NCBI GenBank assembly: GCA_934630735.1
Contig: CAKTWK010000008.1
Location: 1 to 64,000 of the forward strand
Direction of reading: 5' to 3'
From: an uncultured Collinsella sp.
Lineage (GTDB): Bacteria > Actinomycetota > Coriobacteriia > Coriobacteriales > Coriobacteriaceae
DNA length: 64,000 nt
Under the pieces are notes generated by a model. It was given only the letters and a program-made list of their open reading frames with translations. It was not told where the DNA came from and did not search any database. The position numbers and the translations under genes were made by a program. Numbering within the stretch: the first letter of the stretch is position 1; each line of letters starts with the position of its first letter. Below, one piece after another: positions 35,734-44,965 of this stretch.

Positions 35734-38292
35734 ATGTTTACTCCGCTTATCACTCATGATTCTGACGGTGCTGCGCTGGCGGCACCTGTCAATGCTGCGC
35801 GCTGCAACGGGGCTGCATACAAGACGCGCACAATCGACGACCTTCGCATTAAGGACGATCGACTGCGCGCCGCCATCGAGGGCACGGGACACCTGCTGTT
35901 CGACGGCGGCATGGGCACCATGCTGCAGGCGGCCGGCATGAAGGCCGGAGCCCTGCCCGAGCTGCTCAACTTTGAGGAGCCCCAGGTCATCACCGACATC
36001 CAACGTCAGTACGTCGAGGCCGGGTGCGACGTGATCACCGCCAACACCTTTGGCGCCAACGCGCACAAGCTCGATGGCGCCGCCACCGTGGCAGATGTCT
36101 TTGCCGCCGCAGTCTCTTGCGCTCGCGCGGCCGGTGCCCACTACGTCGCCGGCGACATCGGCCCCATCGGCGCGCTGCTTCGCCCCCTGGGCACCCTCAG
36201 CTTCGACGAGGCCTACGACCTCTTTGCCGAGGAGGTGCGCGCCGGCGTCGCCGCTGGTGTGGACCTCTTTATCATCGAGACCATGACCGACCTGGCCGAG
36301 ATCAAGGCGGCCGTCCTCGCCTGCCGCGAAAACTCCGACCTGCCCGTCTTTGCCACCATGACCTTCGAGGAAGATGGTCGCACGTTCCTGGGCACGAGTC
36401 CCGAGGTGGCCGCCATCACGCTCGACGCTATCGGCGCCGACGTTCTGGGCATCAACTGCAGCCAGGGCCCGGCCGAGCTCCGAGGGCTCGCCGCGCGCAT
36501 GCTCACCGTCACCGACAAGCCCGTTATGGTGCAGGCCAACGCGGGACTGCCCCGCGTGGACGATGACGGCAATACCGTCTTTGATATCCAGGCACCCGAG
36601 TACGCCGAAGCCGTCGCCGGCATGATTGAGGACGGCGTGAGCGTCGTCGGCGGATGCTGCGGTACCACGCCCACGCACATGGCGGCACTTCGCACCCTCA
36701 TCGACAACCACACGCCCAGCCCGCGTCATCGCAAGCCCAGCATGTCGGTCACGAGCGCCCAGACGGTCGTGGACCTTCCCTGTGACGGTCACAAGATCGC
36801 CGTCATCGGCGAGCGCATCAATCCCACCGGCAAAAAGCGCCTGCAACAGGCCCTGCGCGACGGCGACCTTGACTACGTCGTGAGCCAAGGCATCAGCCAG
36901 CAGGAGCAGGGCGCCGACATCCTGGACGTCAACGTGGGCCTGCCCGAGATCGACGAGGTCAAGATTATCCAACAGGCGACCGAGCAGCTCCAGGGCTCCA
37001 CGCTGCTGCCGTTGCAGATCGACTCCACCGACCCCGCAGCCGTCGAGGCCGCCGTACGCCGCTACGCCGGCAAGCCCATCATCAACTCGGTCAATGGCAA
37101 ACAACAGATCATGGATGAGATCTTTCCGCTGGTCGCCCACTACGGCACCAACGTCGTCGGCCTTACGCTCGACGAAGGCGGCATCCCCGATACCGCCGAG
37201 GCTCGCTTCGCCATCGCCGAGCGCATCGTGGCCGAGGCCGCCCGCTACGGCATCGGCCCGGACCGTATCCTCATCGACTGCCTGGTCATGACCGCCTCGA
37301 CCAATCAACGCCAGGCCGAGCAGATCCTGCGCGCCATGTCCCTGTGCAAGGAGCGCCTGGGCGTCAAATGCGCGCTCGGCGTGTCGAACATCAGCTTTGG
37401 CCTGCCTGCCCGCCCGCTGCTGGGCTCGGTCTTTTTGGCCGCCGCGTTTGGCGCGGGCCTGGACGCCCCCATCATGAACCCGGGCTCCAAGCGCTTTATG
37501 GATACCGTCTACAGTTATCGCGTGCTGAGCGTTGAGGACGAGGGTTCGACCGGATACATCGAGCGCTACGCTGGCTGGACCGATCCGTATAAGATTGCCG
37601 CAAACCCGGCAGCAGCTCAGGCCGCATCGACCGACACCGTGCCCGCTGCTGGCACCGCCGGCACCGACGGCAACGACGACCCGATTCGTCGCATGGTCGT
37701 CTCGGGCCGCAAAGGCGAGATCGCTGCCGAGACCGAGCGTCTGCTGGCAGACCACGACGCCATGGACCTCATCAACAATCACTTTATCCCCGCCCTCGAC
37801 GAGGTTGGCGTCCTCTTTGACCAGGGCAAGTTCTTCTTGCCGCAGCTTATGGCCTCGGCCGAGGCGGCACGCGTGGGCTTCGACACCATCAAGCGGCTGA
37901 TGCCCGCCGGCGAGATTGCCGACAAGGGCAAGATCTGCGTGGCCACCGTCAAGGGCGATATCCACGACATCGGTAAGAACATCGTCAAGATGCTGCTCGA
38001 TAACTACGGCTATACCGTCTTTGACCTAGGCCGCGACGTCGACCCGCAAGAGGTGCTCAAGACCGTACAGGAGCGCGACATCAAGCTCGTCGGCCTTTCG
38101 GCGCTTATGACTACCACCGTCGTGGCCATGGAAGAGACCATCAAGTTGCTCCATGCCGAGGTTCCAGGCGTCAAGATCATCGTAGGCGGCGCCGTACTCA
38201 CCCCCGAATACGCCAAGCAGATCGGCGCGGACTACTACGCCAAGGACGCCGCCGAAAGCGCGCGCATCGCCGAAGAGGTCTTTGGGCAGTAA
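35734..38292 (+). CDS. metH: cobalamin-dependent methionine synthase, split form
   Basis: 852 residues from ATG 35,734 (TAGGAGCTCATTG upstream); canonical MetH is about 1,200 because it adds the reactivation domain, here encoded upstream. The homocysteine domain has FDGGMGTMLQ and zinc cysteines in GINCSQGP and GGCCGTTP. The pterin domain starts IAVIGERINPTGKKRLQQAL. The B12 modules are the cap region (RKGEIAAETERLL) and the Rossmann part with GDIHDIGKN, the axial histidine motif. A Ala/Thr/Asp-rich linker separates the pterin and cap modules. It transfers the methyl group of methyl-THF to homocysteine. Confidence 0.95.
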   Translation: MFTPLITHDSDGAALAAPVNAARCNGAAYKTRTIDDLRIKDDRLRAAIEGTGHLLFDGGMGTMLQAAGMKAGALPELLNFEEPQVITDIQRQYVEAGCDVITANTFGANAHKLDGAATVADVFAAAVSCARAAGAHYVAGDIGPIGALLRPLGTLSFDEAYDLFAEEVRAGVAAGVDLFIIETMTDLAEIKAAVLACRENSDLPVFATMTFEEDGRTFLGTSPEVAAITLDAIGADVLGINCSQGPAELRGLAARMLTVTDKPVMVQANAGLPRVDDDGNTVFDIQAPEYAEAVAGMIEDGVSVVGGCCGTTPTHMAALRTLIDNHTPSPRHRKPSMSVTSAQTVVDLPCDGHKIAVIGERINPTGKKRLQQALRDGDLDYVVSQGISQQEQGADILDVNVGLPEIDEVKIIQQATEQLQGSTLLPLQIDSTDPAAVEAAVRRYAGKPIINSVNGKQQIMDEIFPLVAHYGTNVVGLTLDEGGIPDTAEARFAIAERIVAEAARYGIGPDRILIDCLVMTASTNQRQAEQILRAMSLCKERLGVKCALGVSNISFGLPARPLLGSVFLAAAFGAGLDAPIMNPGSKRFMDTVYSYRVLSVEDEGSTGYIERYAGWTDPYKIAANPAAAQAASTDTVPAAGTAGTDGNDDPIRRMVVSGRKGEIAAETERLLADHDAMDLINNHFIPALDEVGVLFDQGKFFLPQLMASAEAARVGFDTIKRLMPAGEIADKGKICVATVKGDIHDIGKNIVKMLLDNYGYTVFDLGRDVDPQEVLKTVQERDIKLVGLSALMTTTVVAMEETIKLLHAEVPGVKIIVGGAVLTPEYAKQIGADYYAKDAAESARIAEEVFGQ

Positions 38293-38317
38293 CACAACGG
38301 AAACAACCGAGCACCAA

Positions 38318-38355
38318 AACGTGCCGCACGCGCCACTTGGCACGTGCGGCACGTT
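38318..38355 (+). terminator. strong hairpin after metH
   Basis: Perfect 13-bp arms (AACGTGCCGCACG and complement) around a 12-base loop, 25 bp past the metH stop. There is no T-tract after it, so it may be a weak terminator or an mRNA-stabilising end. It is also close to the promoter of the next gene. Confidence 0.55.
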
Positions 38356-38400
38356 AGAATAGATAAGACTATGCTCGTTTTGGCAGATAGGAGCGCAAGG

Positions 38401-39765
38401 ATGGCGATCACGCCCGCAGAAATCGCGGAAACCCGCGGCATGGTTGAGGAGCAGAACCTCGACATCAGGACCATCACCATGGGTGTTTCGCTCATGGGTT
38501 GCGGCGACGAGAACCTCGACCGCATGTGCACGAAGATCTACGACCACGTGACGCACACGGCTGAGCACCTGGTCGAGACCGCCGAGAACCTCGAGCGCGA
38601 GTACGGTATCCCCATTGTCAACAAGCGCGTTTCCGTCACCCCGGTGGCGCAAATCGCCGCATGCTGCAAGGATGAGGACCTCACCCCCATCGCGCACGCC
38701 CTCGACCGCGCTGCCGAGACACTCGGTATCGATTACCTGGGCGGCTTCTCCGCACTCGTCCAGAAGGGCATCGGCGACGCCGACCGCCGCGTTATCCAGT
38801 CCATCCCCCAGGCGCTCGCCGCCACCAGCCGCGTCTGCTCCAGCGTCAACGTCGCCAGTCTGCGCGCCGGCATCAACATGGACGCCGTGCTTATGGCCGC
38901 CCAGACCATCATCGATGCCGCCAAGCTCACGGCCGACCAGGATTCCGTTGGCGCCTCCAAGTTTGTCTGCTTTGCCAACATGGTCGAGGACTCCCCGTTT
39001 ATGGCGGGCGCCGTCCACGGCGGTGGCGAGGCCGACGCTGTCATCAACGTAGGCGTCTCGGGCCCCGGCGTTATGGCCGCAGCCCTGGAGACGCTGCCCG
39101 ATTCCGCATCGATGATGGAGGTCGCCGAGAAGATTAAGCAGACCGCCTTTAAGATCACCCGCGCCGGCGAGCTCATGAGCCGCGAGGCCGCCCATCGCCT
39201 GGGTGTCGAGAAGGGCATCGTCGACCTGTCGCTGGCTCCCACGCCTGCCATCGGCGACTCCGTCGCACGCATCCTCGAGATCATCGGCGTGGGCACCTGC
39301 GGTGGCCCGGGCACGACCTGCGCGCTCGCCATGCTCAACGATGCCGTCAAGAAGGGCGGCGTCATGGCCAGCTCCAGCGTGGGCGGTCTCTCCGGCGCCT
39401 TTATCCCCGTATCCGAGGACGCCGGCATGATCGCCGCCGTCGAGGCCGGTGCACTTTCGCTCGAGAAGCTCGAGGCCATGACCTGCGTGTGCTCTGTCGG
39501 CCTGGACATGATCGCCATCCCCGGCGACACCCCGGTCGAGACCATCGCCGGCATCATCGCCGACGAGATGGCCATCGGCGTCATCAACAACAAGACCACG
39601 GCCGTGCGCGTGATTCCCGCCATCGGCAAGGGCGTGGGCGACTGCGTCGAGTACGGCGGCCTGTTTGGCCGTGCACCCATCATGCCGGTGAACCCCAACG
39701 CCGGCACCGTGCTTGCCCACCGTGGCGGACGCTTCCCGGCACCGCTGAACTCGCTCAAGAACTAG
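38401..39765 (+). CDS. PFL/DUF711-family protein (UPF0210)
   Basis: 454 residues with a pyruvate-formate-lyase-like barrel: [20 protein letters not shown] at the start, [28 protein letters not shown] and the C-terminal [20 protein letters not shown]. Family members lack the activating glycyl-radical motif, so lyase activity is doubtful; their role is unknown. ATG 38,401 follows GCGCAAGG. In many genomes it sits beside a small ACT-domain gene (UPF0237). No such gene is present at this locus. It is the last gene before the large inverted repeat at 39,782. Confidence 0.88.
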   Translation: MAITPAEIAETRGMVEEQNLDIRTITMGVSLMGCGDENLDRMCTKIYDHVTHTAEHLVETAENLEREYGIPIVNKRVSVTPVAQIAACCKDEDLTPIAHALDRAAETLGIDYLGGFSALVQKGIGDADRRVIQSIPQALAATSRVCSSVNVASLRAGINMDAVLMAAQTIIDAAKLTADQDSVGASKFVCFANMVEDSPFMAGAVHGGGEADAVINVGVSGPGVMAAALETLPDSASMMEVAEKIKQTAFKITRAGELMSREAAHRLGVEKGIVDLSLAPTPAIGDSVARILEIIGVGTCGGPGTTCALAMLNDAVKKGGVMASSSVGGLSGAFIPVSEDAGMIAAVEAGALSLEKLEAMTCVCSVGLDMIAIPGDTPVETIAGIIADEMAIGVINNKTTAVRVIPAIGKGVGDCVEYGGLFGRAPIMPVNPNAGTVLAHRGGRFPAPLNSLKN

Positions 39766-39781
39766 CTGAGGGTTCGGGCGA

Positions 39782-39915
39782 GGAGCCCCGGGGAGGGCAA
39801 ATATATAAGGTCGCCTGCTCGGACAGTCCTGACTCGCACGGAGAGCACATTAAGTGCTCTCCGGCTCGTGCGGAACTCGCGATCGACCTTATATATTTGC
39901 CCTCCCCGGGGCTCC
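39782..39915. repeat. 134-bp unit with 32-bp perfect inverted repeats and inner hairpin
   Basis: Arms 39,782-39,813 and 39,884-39,915 are perfect complements (GGAGCCCCGGGGAGGGCAAA, then TATATAAGGTCG). Within the 70-base interior is a second 10-bp perfect hairpin (CGGAGAGCAC, loop ATTAA), extended by CGCAC/GTGCG. Transcribed, it would fold into a very stable nested structure. It lies 17 bp after the PFL-family stop in a 317-bp gap with no ORF. It may be a MITE-like insertion, a bidirectional terminator or a structured RNA. Confidence 0.75.
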
Positions 39916-40031
39916 CGCACAACGGGACCTCAGTTGGGTTCTATCCCGGTTGCAGTTGCTTCGCTCCTGCACCACTTGGCTGGTGCGGCGGTTTGGCGTT
40001 GGAACGGTTCTTTTTCTGATATATGCTGGTT

Positions 40032-40063
40032 GCGGCTCTTCTTTTGGGAGGAGTCGCTTTTTT
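40032..40063 (+). terminator. terminator/attenuator-like hairpin in leader of methyltransferase gene
   Basis: GCGGCTCTTC pairs with GAGGAGTCGC (two G-T wobbles) around TTTTGG, then six T. It ends only 19 bp before the GTG start at 40,083, so it may terminate upstream transcription or attenuate this gene. Confidence 0.6.
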
Positions 40064-40082
40064 GTTGTGAGGGGGATGGCCC

Positions 40083-40970
40083 GTGGTTGATGGGGAGAAT
40101 CGTTCTGAGCTGCTTTCCACAGATTGGAACCAGGAGTGGATGCAGATGCAAGCTGGTCGGCGGCGGGCTGATGATTCTTTTGAGTGGGATAAGCGGGCTC
40201 GGCATTTTCGTCCGCTGGAGACTGCTCCGTATGCCCGGGACTTTATGAAGCTGTTGGCGTTAAAGCCTGGTGAATCCGTGCTTGATATGGGGTGTGGGGC
40301 TGGGTCGATTGCCATTCCGCTTGCTCAGGCTGGACATTCTGTGATTGCTGCTGACTTTTCCCCTGCTATGTTGGGCACGCTTGATGCTGGCATTGAGTAC
40401 TATGGGCTCGAGGATCGCATTACACCGCTTGAGCTTGCTTGGGATGATGACTGGGATTTGGTTGGACCGGTCGCGAAAGCGGTAGATGTTGCCTTTGCCA
40501 GTCGCTCTGTCACCACGACCAACCTAAAAGGCGCGCTTGCCAAGCTTGATCGAACGGCTCGTCGGCGTTGTGCTGTCACGATGGTTGCCAACTCCAGCCC
40601 GCGCTATGACCTGCACCTGATGAACGCCATCGGCGCCTCGGTTACCTGCAGTAATGGCTTTGTGTATGCCTTTAATATCCTCATTCAGATGGGGGCGCTG
40701 CCGCAGGTTACGTACTTTGAATCGCCTCGTCGCGATACCTTCGATAGCCTTGAGGCGGGCGTGGCGGACTTCTCCCGCATGCTCGAGCACGGTAACGAGG
40801 ATAAGATCGACCGTCTGCGCGTCTACGTCGCTCAGCATATGATTGAGAATCCCCATGCCGGCGAGCCAGGGTCCAAAGGAGTGCCGCAGGGACGCTATAT
40901 GCTCGACCATATCCGCAAGGTCCGTTGGGCGTTTATTGCATGGGAGCCGGTCTCTTCGAGCCGTCCATAG
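40083..40970 (+). CDS. class I SAM-dependent methyltransferase
   Basis: 295 residues from GTG 40,083 (GAGGGGGAT upstream). Motif I is VLDMGCGAGSIAIPLAQAG near residue 66, followed by VIAADFSPAML, PLELAWDDDW and DVAFASRS. It has the overall layout of small-molecule or Hma/UbiE-like methyltransferases; the substrate is unknown. The first 600 bp use many GCT, GAT, GTT and TTT codons and are visibly less GC-rich at third positions than all neighbours, which suggests recent acquisition. It stands alone between a hairpin-rich gap and yhbY. Confidence 0.8.
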   Translation: MVDGENRSELLSTDWNQEWMQMQAGRRRADDSFEWDKRARHFRPLETAPYARDFMKLLALKPGESVLDMGCGAGSIAIPLAQAGHSVIAADFSPAMLGTLDAGIEYYGLEDRITPLELAWDDDWDLVGPVAKAVDVAFASRSVTTTNLKGALAKLDRTARRRCAVTMVANSSPRYDLHLMNAIGASVTCSNGFVYAFNILIQMGALPQVTYFESPRRDTFDSLEAGVADFSRMLEHGNEDKIDRLRVYVAQHMIENPHAGEPGSKGVPQGRYMLDHIRKVRWAFIAWEPVSSSRP

Positions 40971-41152
40971 ACCGCTTTCGGCCGTCGTACACGTCCGCCT
41001 GTAACCCGCGCCGTTCTCCCGCTCGGCATCCGCATTCTTTTTGAACTGGGCAAACACGCCCCACACCGCGCCGTTCCTGCGCTATCGTGGGACAGCTCAC
41101 GTAGATTAAGGCCCCATCGCGGGGCGCCCCATAACATAGAAAGCGAGAACCC

Positions 41153-41452
41153 ATGGCACTGACAGGAGCCCAGGTCAAGCAGCTTCGCAGCATGGCCCAT
41201 CACCTCAACCCCGCCATCATCATCGGCAAGTCCGACATCAACGAGGGCACCGTCGAGCAGACGGTCGCCTACCTGGAGAAGCACGAGCTCGTTAAGTGCT
41301 CCGTACTCGATGGTTCCAGCCTTTCTGCCCGCGAGGCCGCCGAAGATCTCGCCGATCGCTGCCACGCCGAGGTCGTCCAGGTCATCGGCCGCAAGTTCTC
41401 GCTGTATCGCGAGTCCTCGCGCAAGGACATCGAGAAGATTAAGCTCGTCTAA
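41153..41452 (+). CDS. yhbY: YhbY-type RNA-binding (CRM domain) protein
   Basis: 99 residues, one CRM domain. The diagnostic features are LTGAQVKQLRSMAHHLNPAI then IIGKSDINEGTVEQ, LVKCSVLDGSS and VVQVIGRKFSLYRES. Such proteins associate with pre-50S ribosomal particles. ATG 41,153 is preceded by GAAAGCGAGAACCC. A terminator follows directly. In other actinobacteria yhbY often neighbours obg/nadD; here it stands alone next to a convergent large regulator. Confidence 0.92.
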   Translation: MALTGAQVKQLRSMAHHLNPAIIIGKSDINEGTVEQTVAYLEKHELVKCSVLDGSSLSAREAAEDLADRCHAEVVQVIGRKFSLYRESSRKDIEKIKLV

Positions 41453-41491
41453 GAGCCGACGATCCGGCGAGCCAACATACATCAAGCTTGC

Positions 41492-41523
41492 GAGCGTCCG
41501 AGCAATTCGGGCGCTCATTTTTT
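41492..41523 (+). terminator. yhbY terminator
   Basis: GAGCGTCCGA pairs with TCGGGCGCTC (one mismatch) around GCAAT, followed by ATTTTTT. It overlaps the last codon of the convergent regulator gene. Confidence 0.85.
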
Positions 41524-44521
41524 ATCGCTCGACGAGCACGCGGTTAAGCCTGCCCTCTACCAAGCGCTCGTACAGACGCCGCGTCTCGGGCTCGGGCACG
41601 CCATTGACCTGCTCCCTCAGGTGATGCATATGTCCACTGTACAGCTCGACGATATCGCGTCGTCGCCCCGCCGCACCGTAGACGCGCATAGCGCAACGCA
41701 CCATGTCCTCGCGCGTTGTCTCTTGCCGCAGCCCCGACTCCACCAGCCATACCGCCGACTGCAGGTCGTTTTCTTCTAGGGCGGCATTCGCGCCCCGAAT
41801 CATGCAGTCGATATACTTCGATTCCATAATGCGCCGCATACGCAAAAAGTAAGTGGGATTACAGCCATTGGGAACATACAACGGGCCGGCGTAGAGCTGC
41901 TCGATCTTAAGGCACAGCTCGACCAGATGGGGCCCGCGCGCACCCGTGCGATTTCCCAAAACTTCGCGGCTTATCTGATCAAACAACCGCACGTCGGTCT
42001 TGACGTAATCGCCGTTAAGCCCAATGCACTCGTTTTGAATCAGCACACACGACTTGCCGTCCGGTGTCGGCCCCAAGGCCGAACGCAGGCGCGATATCGT
42101 CGAGTACAGATTGTTACGAGCGCTATTGAACTCGGCATGGGGCCACAGCTCCATAGCCAGCGTCTCGCGGTCGACCAGTGTATCCATGCCCAGCGCAAGT
42201 CGCTCGGCAAGCGTCGCCGCTTTCTTGCGGCGCCACATCTTATCCGTGATGGGAAACCCGTCGCGCTCGGCGCGAAACGCCCCAAACATGCGGATCTCGA
42301 TATGGCCAATCACATCGACACCCTCGGCATCGCCGGCCTGGAACAGACGCTCGCCTTCGCCCTCAAAGTCGTCACGCAGCGAATACCGCGACAGCTCGCG
42401 CACCGGGAGCTTCTTTCGAATTCTAGCAGCCGGCTCACCCAGACAATGCATCGCAAGACGCGCAAACAGCCGATACGACGGATCCAAAATCCCCGGGCGG
42501 TTCATGGACATCCAGGCTGCAAGGTCGCTATCGCGGCCCGCGGAGGCCAAATGCAGCGCCACCATCCAAGCCTCGGCACCACCGACCTGCGTCCGACTCA
42601 AATCGAGCAGCTCTGCCTCTTCGCGCACCGATACCATCGATGTATTGCGTAAGTACGCCGCGCGCTCTAGCAGCAGTGCGTTGTCGCGTATGTATCCAAT
42701 CGATTCCTCGGCAAGCCTGAGCACCTGCACCGCACGGAATTTGGCATTGACCGGACGCCCCTCAGCCAACGACTGCCAGCCTTCCAGTATCAAGCCAAAC
42801 AACTGGACTTGATTGTCACGCACACGCACGGCAAAACGGTCGAGCTCATTGAATGCCTGCTCGTCGGTCACCGGCATGCCGGCAAATAGGCGCCGGGCCG
42901 ATAACACCATGCGCACCCAGATGGCGAGCGCTCGGATTCCACGCGCTTCGAGTGCCTCGAGCGTCAGGGCCATCTCGTCATCACGCTCGTCAGTCCCTGC
43001 ATACGACCCATCAAATAGCTCCGTCAACATGCGGTCCGCCCGCACAAACGTCCCCGCGATATCGAGCTCACAATCGTAGGCCTTATCCGTTTTGAGCCCC
43101 GCGAGGATCTCACCACCCTTCGCCCGCTCGGTCAGCCCATGCTTTATCTCGACATGTGCGGACAGCATGTCGAGTGCGGCACAAGACGCCTCACTTTCCA
43201 ACGCTGTATGGCTTGCCGGAAGACCCAGACCGCTATCTCCGTAACAGGCGGCCGTAAACGCGTGCGCCACCTTCCACGACACGGGATCGAGCTCGCAAAT
43301 CGCTTGCTCGCCCGCACACTCGATAATTGAGGCCATATACCGCGCAAGCTTTGTATTGGAGACGCTCACCGCCGCCAGATAGATGCCGAGCGCCTCGTCA
43401 GGCGTCGGCTCTGATGCCCGGCCATCTGCCTCGGTCTTTCCCAGCGCCGCGCGGCAGACATCCCCTCCATGCCCTGTCAGGGCCAGATCGACCCCATACT
43501 GCCCGGCAAGCTCCAACACCGCACTGCGGTCCAAAAACGCGTCGGCGAGGTCCATCGCGGTATCGCAGCGCCCCGCTTTAATCAATATACGCGCCGCCCG
43601 CACAACGAGTTCGGGGCGAATTTCGGCGACCAGCTTGCGCAATCGTAGGCGTGCGTTGTCCTCGGTACCCAAGCAGGTAAAGCTCCGGTCTGCCGGATCA
43701 ACGCCAAAAATGGGATAATCGCGGACAAGATAGGACTGGTCAATCGCCGAAAGCCTAACACCGCAAGCCTCGAGCTCCGAAATATTGCCCTCACCCATTA
43801 AGACCATCAAGCATGCCACACTAAACAGGGCGTTGTTCTCGAGCGACGCCAGATCAACAAGTGCCGCGCCGTAGATATTGACGATCTCGTTTTCGAGCGT
43901 CTGGGCAACGTCTCCCTGCCCGTATAGTCCCGACTGCATAGCCGAGACGAGCTCGGGCACGCCCTGCGTAAGCTGATAGAAGTCAAGCGATGTGCTGATC
44001 GAAAACGCCGATGCCCACGCCGAATACTCATAGGCATGCACCTTGAGCATCTGCGCGTTGACTTTAATCGAATCGCCCAGTCCATGAATCAGCTGGCGAT
44101 TCGAAGGACGGCAACTCATAAAGACCCCAACCCCCATAGCACGCAGGCTTCGGATTCGGTCAATCAGTTCCTCGGTCTCGCCCTGGCTGAGGTTAGGCAC
44201 GTTATCGATTGCAATCAGGGAGTGCGGTTTGTCCTTAAGCTCTTCGGTAACGACCTCGAGCTGCATAAACACCTCGCGCCCAATGGCGCGATCTGCCTCG
44301 ATGATTCGCACGGGGCCTCGCGTCGGATCGCTTTTAACCTCTTGGGTATACTGCAGCAGCACCGAGGTTTTCCCAAAGCCATCAGGCGCGTAGAGGACTA
44401 CGATGCCGGCCTTTCGGCCCTTGGCGATAAGTTCGTTCATCAAGCGATCGCGCCGCACCATATAGCTACTGCCCAGCGGCATAAGCTCGAGGTCGTCCGT
44501 ATTGCCCAAATCGTTAACCAT
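41522..44521 (-). CDS. large STAND/BTAD-type transcriptional regulator (999 aa)
   Basis: The N-terminus has Walker A LYAPDGFGKTSVLLQY (43-58) and a Walker B-like LIAIDNVPNLSQGE, giving an AAA/STAND ATPase core as in MalT. The middle 200-740 is helical repeats. From about 745 IEIRMFGAFRAERDGFPITD starts an OmpR/SARP-like winged helix with KKAATLAERLAL and NNLYSTISRLRSALG, then a BTAD-like helical tail. Such proteins sense a ligand, oligomerise with ATP and activate transcription. Its targets are unknown; nagB lies 445 bp upstream on the same strand. ATG 44,519-44,521 is the likely start. Confidence 0.75.
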   Translation of the reverse strand: MVNDLGNTDDLELMPLGSSYMVRRDRLMNELIAKGRKAGIVVLYAPDGFGKTSVLLQYTQEVKSDPTRGPVRIIEADRAIGREVFMQLEVVTEELKDKPHSLIAIDNVPNLSQGETEELIDRIRSLRAMGVGVFMSCRPSNRQLIHGLGDSIKVNAQMLKVHAYEYSAWASAFSISTSLDFYQLTQGVPELVSAMQSGLYGQGDVAQTLENEIVNIYGAALVDLASLENNALFSVACLMVLMGEGNISELEACGVRLSAIDQSYLVRDYPIFGVDPADRSFTCLGTEDNARLRLRKLVAEIRPELVVRAARILIKAGRCDTAMDLADAFLDRSAVLELAGQYGVDLALTGHGGDVCRAALGKTEADGRASEPTPDEALGIYLAAVSVSNTKLARYMASIIECAGEQAICELDPVSWKVAHAFTAACYGDSGLGLPASHTALESEASCAALDMLSAHVEIKHGLTERAKGGEILAGLKTDKAYDCELDIAGTFVRADRMLTELFDGSYAGTDERDDEMALTLEALEARGIRALAIWVRMVLSARRLFAGMPVTDEQAFNELDRFAVRVRDNQVQLFGLILEGWQSLAEGRPVNAKFRAVQVLRLAEESIGYIRDNALLLERAAYLRNTSMVSVREEAELLDLSRTQVGGAEAWMVALHLASAGRDSDLAAWMSMNRPGILDPSYRLFARLAMHCLGEPAARIRKKLPVRELSRYSLRDDFEGEGERLFQAGDAEGVDVIGHIEIRMFGAFRAERDGFPITDKMWRRKKAATLAERLALGMDTLVDRETLAMELWPHAEFNSARNNLYSTISRLRSALGPTPDGKSCVLIQNECIGLNGDYVKTDVRLFDQISREVLGNRTGARGPHLVELCLKIEQLYAGPLYVPNGCNPTYFLRMRRIMESKYIDCMIRGANAALEENDLQSAVWLVESGLRQETTREDMVRCAMRVYGAAGRRRDIVELYSGHMHHLREQVNGVPEPETRRLYERLVEGRLNRVLVER

Positions 44522-44965
44522 GCCCGCTCCTCAACTCGACCACATGGACACCGTAACGCTAGACCATATGTATCGCTAGATGAATAGAGCGATGCTACGG
44601 TTTAGGATGTTTGTTGGTACGCAAATGGCAAGTTTTTGTTCAGCGTGGTCCGATTGAAACTTATCCCCCAACCAATCAGTCTTTGCACAGGTCAATGCGC
44701 TTGCCAGCTTGTCCCATCCTTTGGCAGTGTACCTTAAATGAGCGCTGTTCAATTGTGTTGCGCAACTCACCTAGCGCCAGCTACCGTCTGCGACCTTTTC
44801 ATAGCATTTATGCATAGTATCTGTTATGGAATGAATCATGCTGCACCAGACGCACCCGTCAAGTTCGCGGCAAGGTTTTCGTCAAGCACACGGCGCGCGC
44901 TCAGAAAAAAGGCCCCCGCAAAGCGGAGGCCTTCGGCAAAGCTATATCGAGGTGATAGGCTTTCG
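44522..44965. other. 445-bp gap between regulator and nagB
   Basis: AT-rich compared with the flanks, probably holding the promoter of the 999-residue regulator. Only short shadow frames occur. Apart from the nagB terminator I see no repeat, RNA fold or supported gene. Confidence 0.5.
44909..44933 (-). terminator. nagB terminator
   Basis: AAGGCCCCCGC pairs with GCGGAGGCCTT (one mismatch) around AAA; the minus strand then reads TTTTTTC. It lies 32 bp past the nagB stop. Confidence 0.88.
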
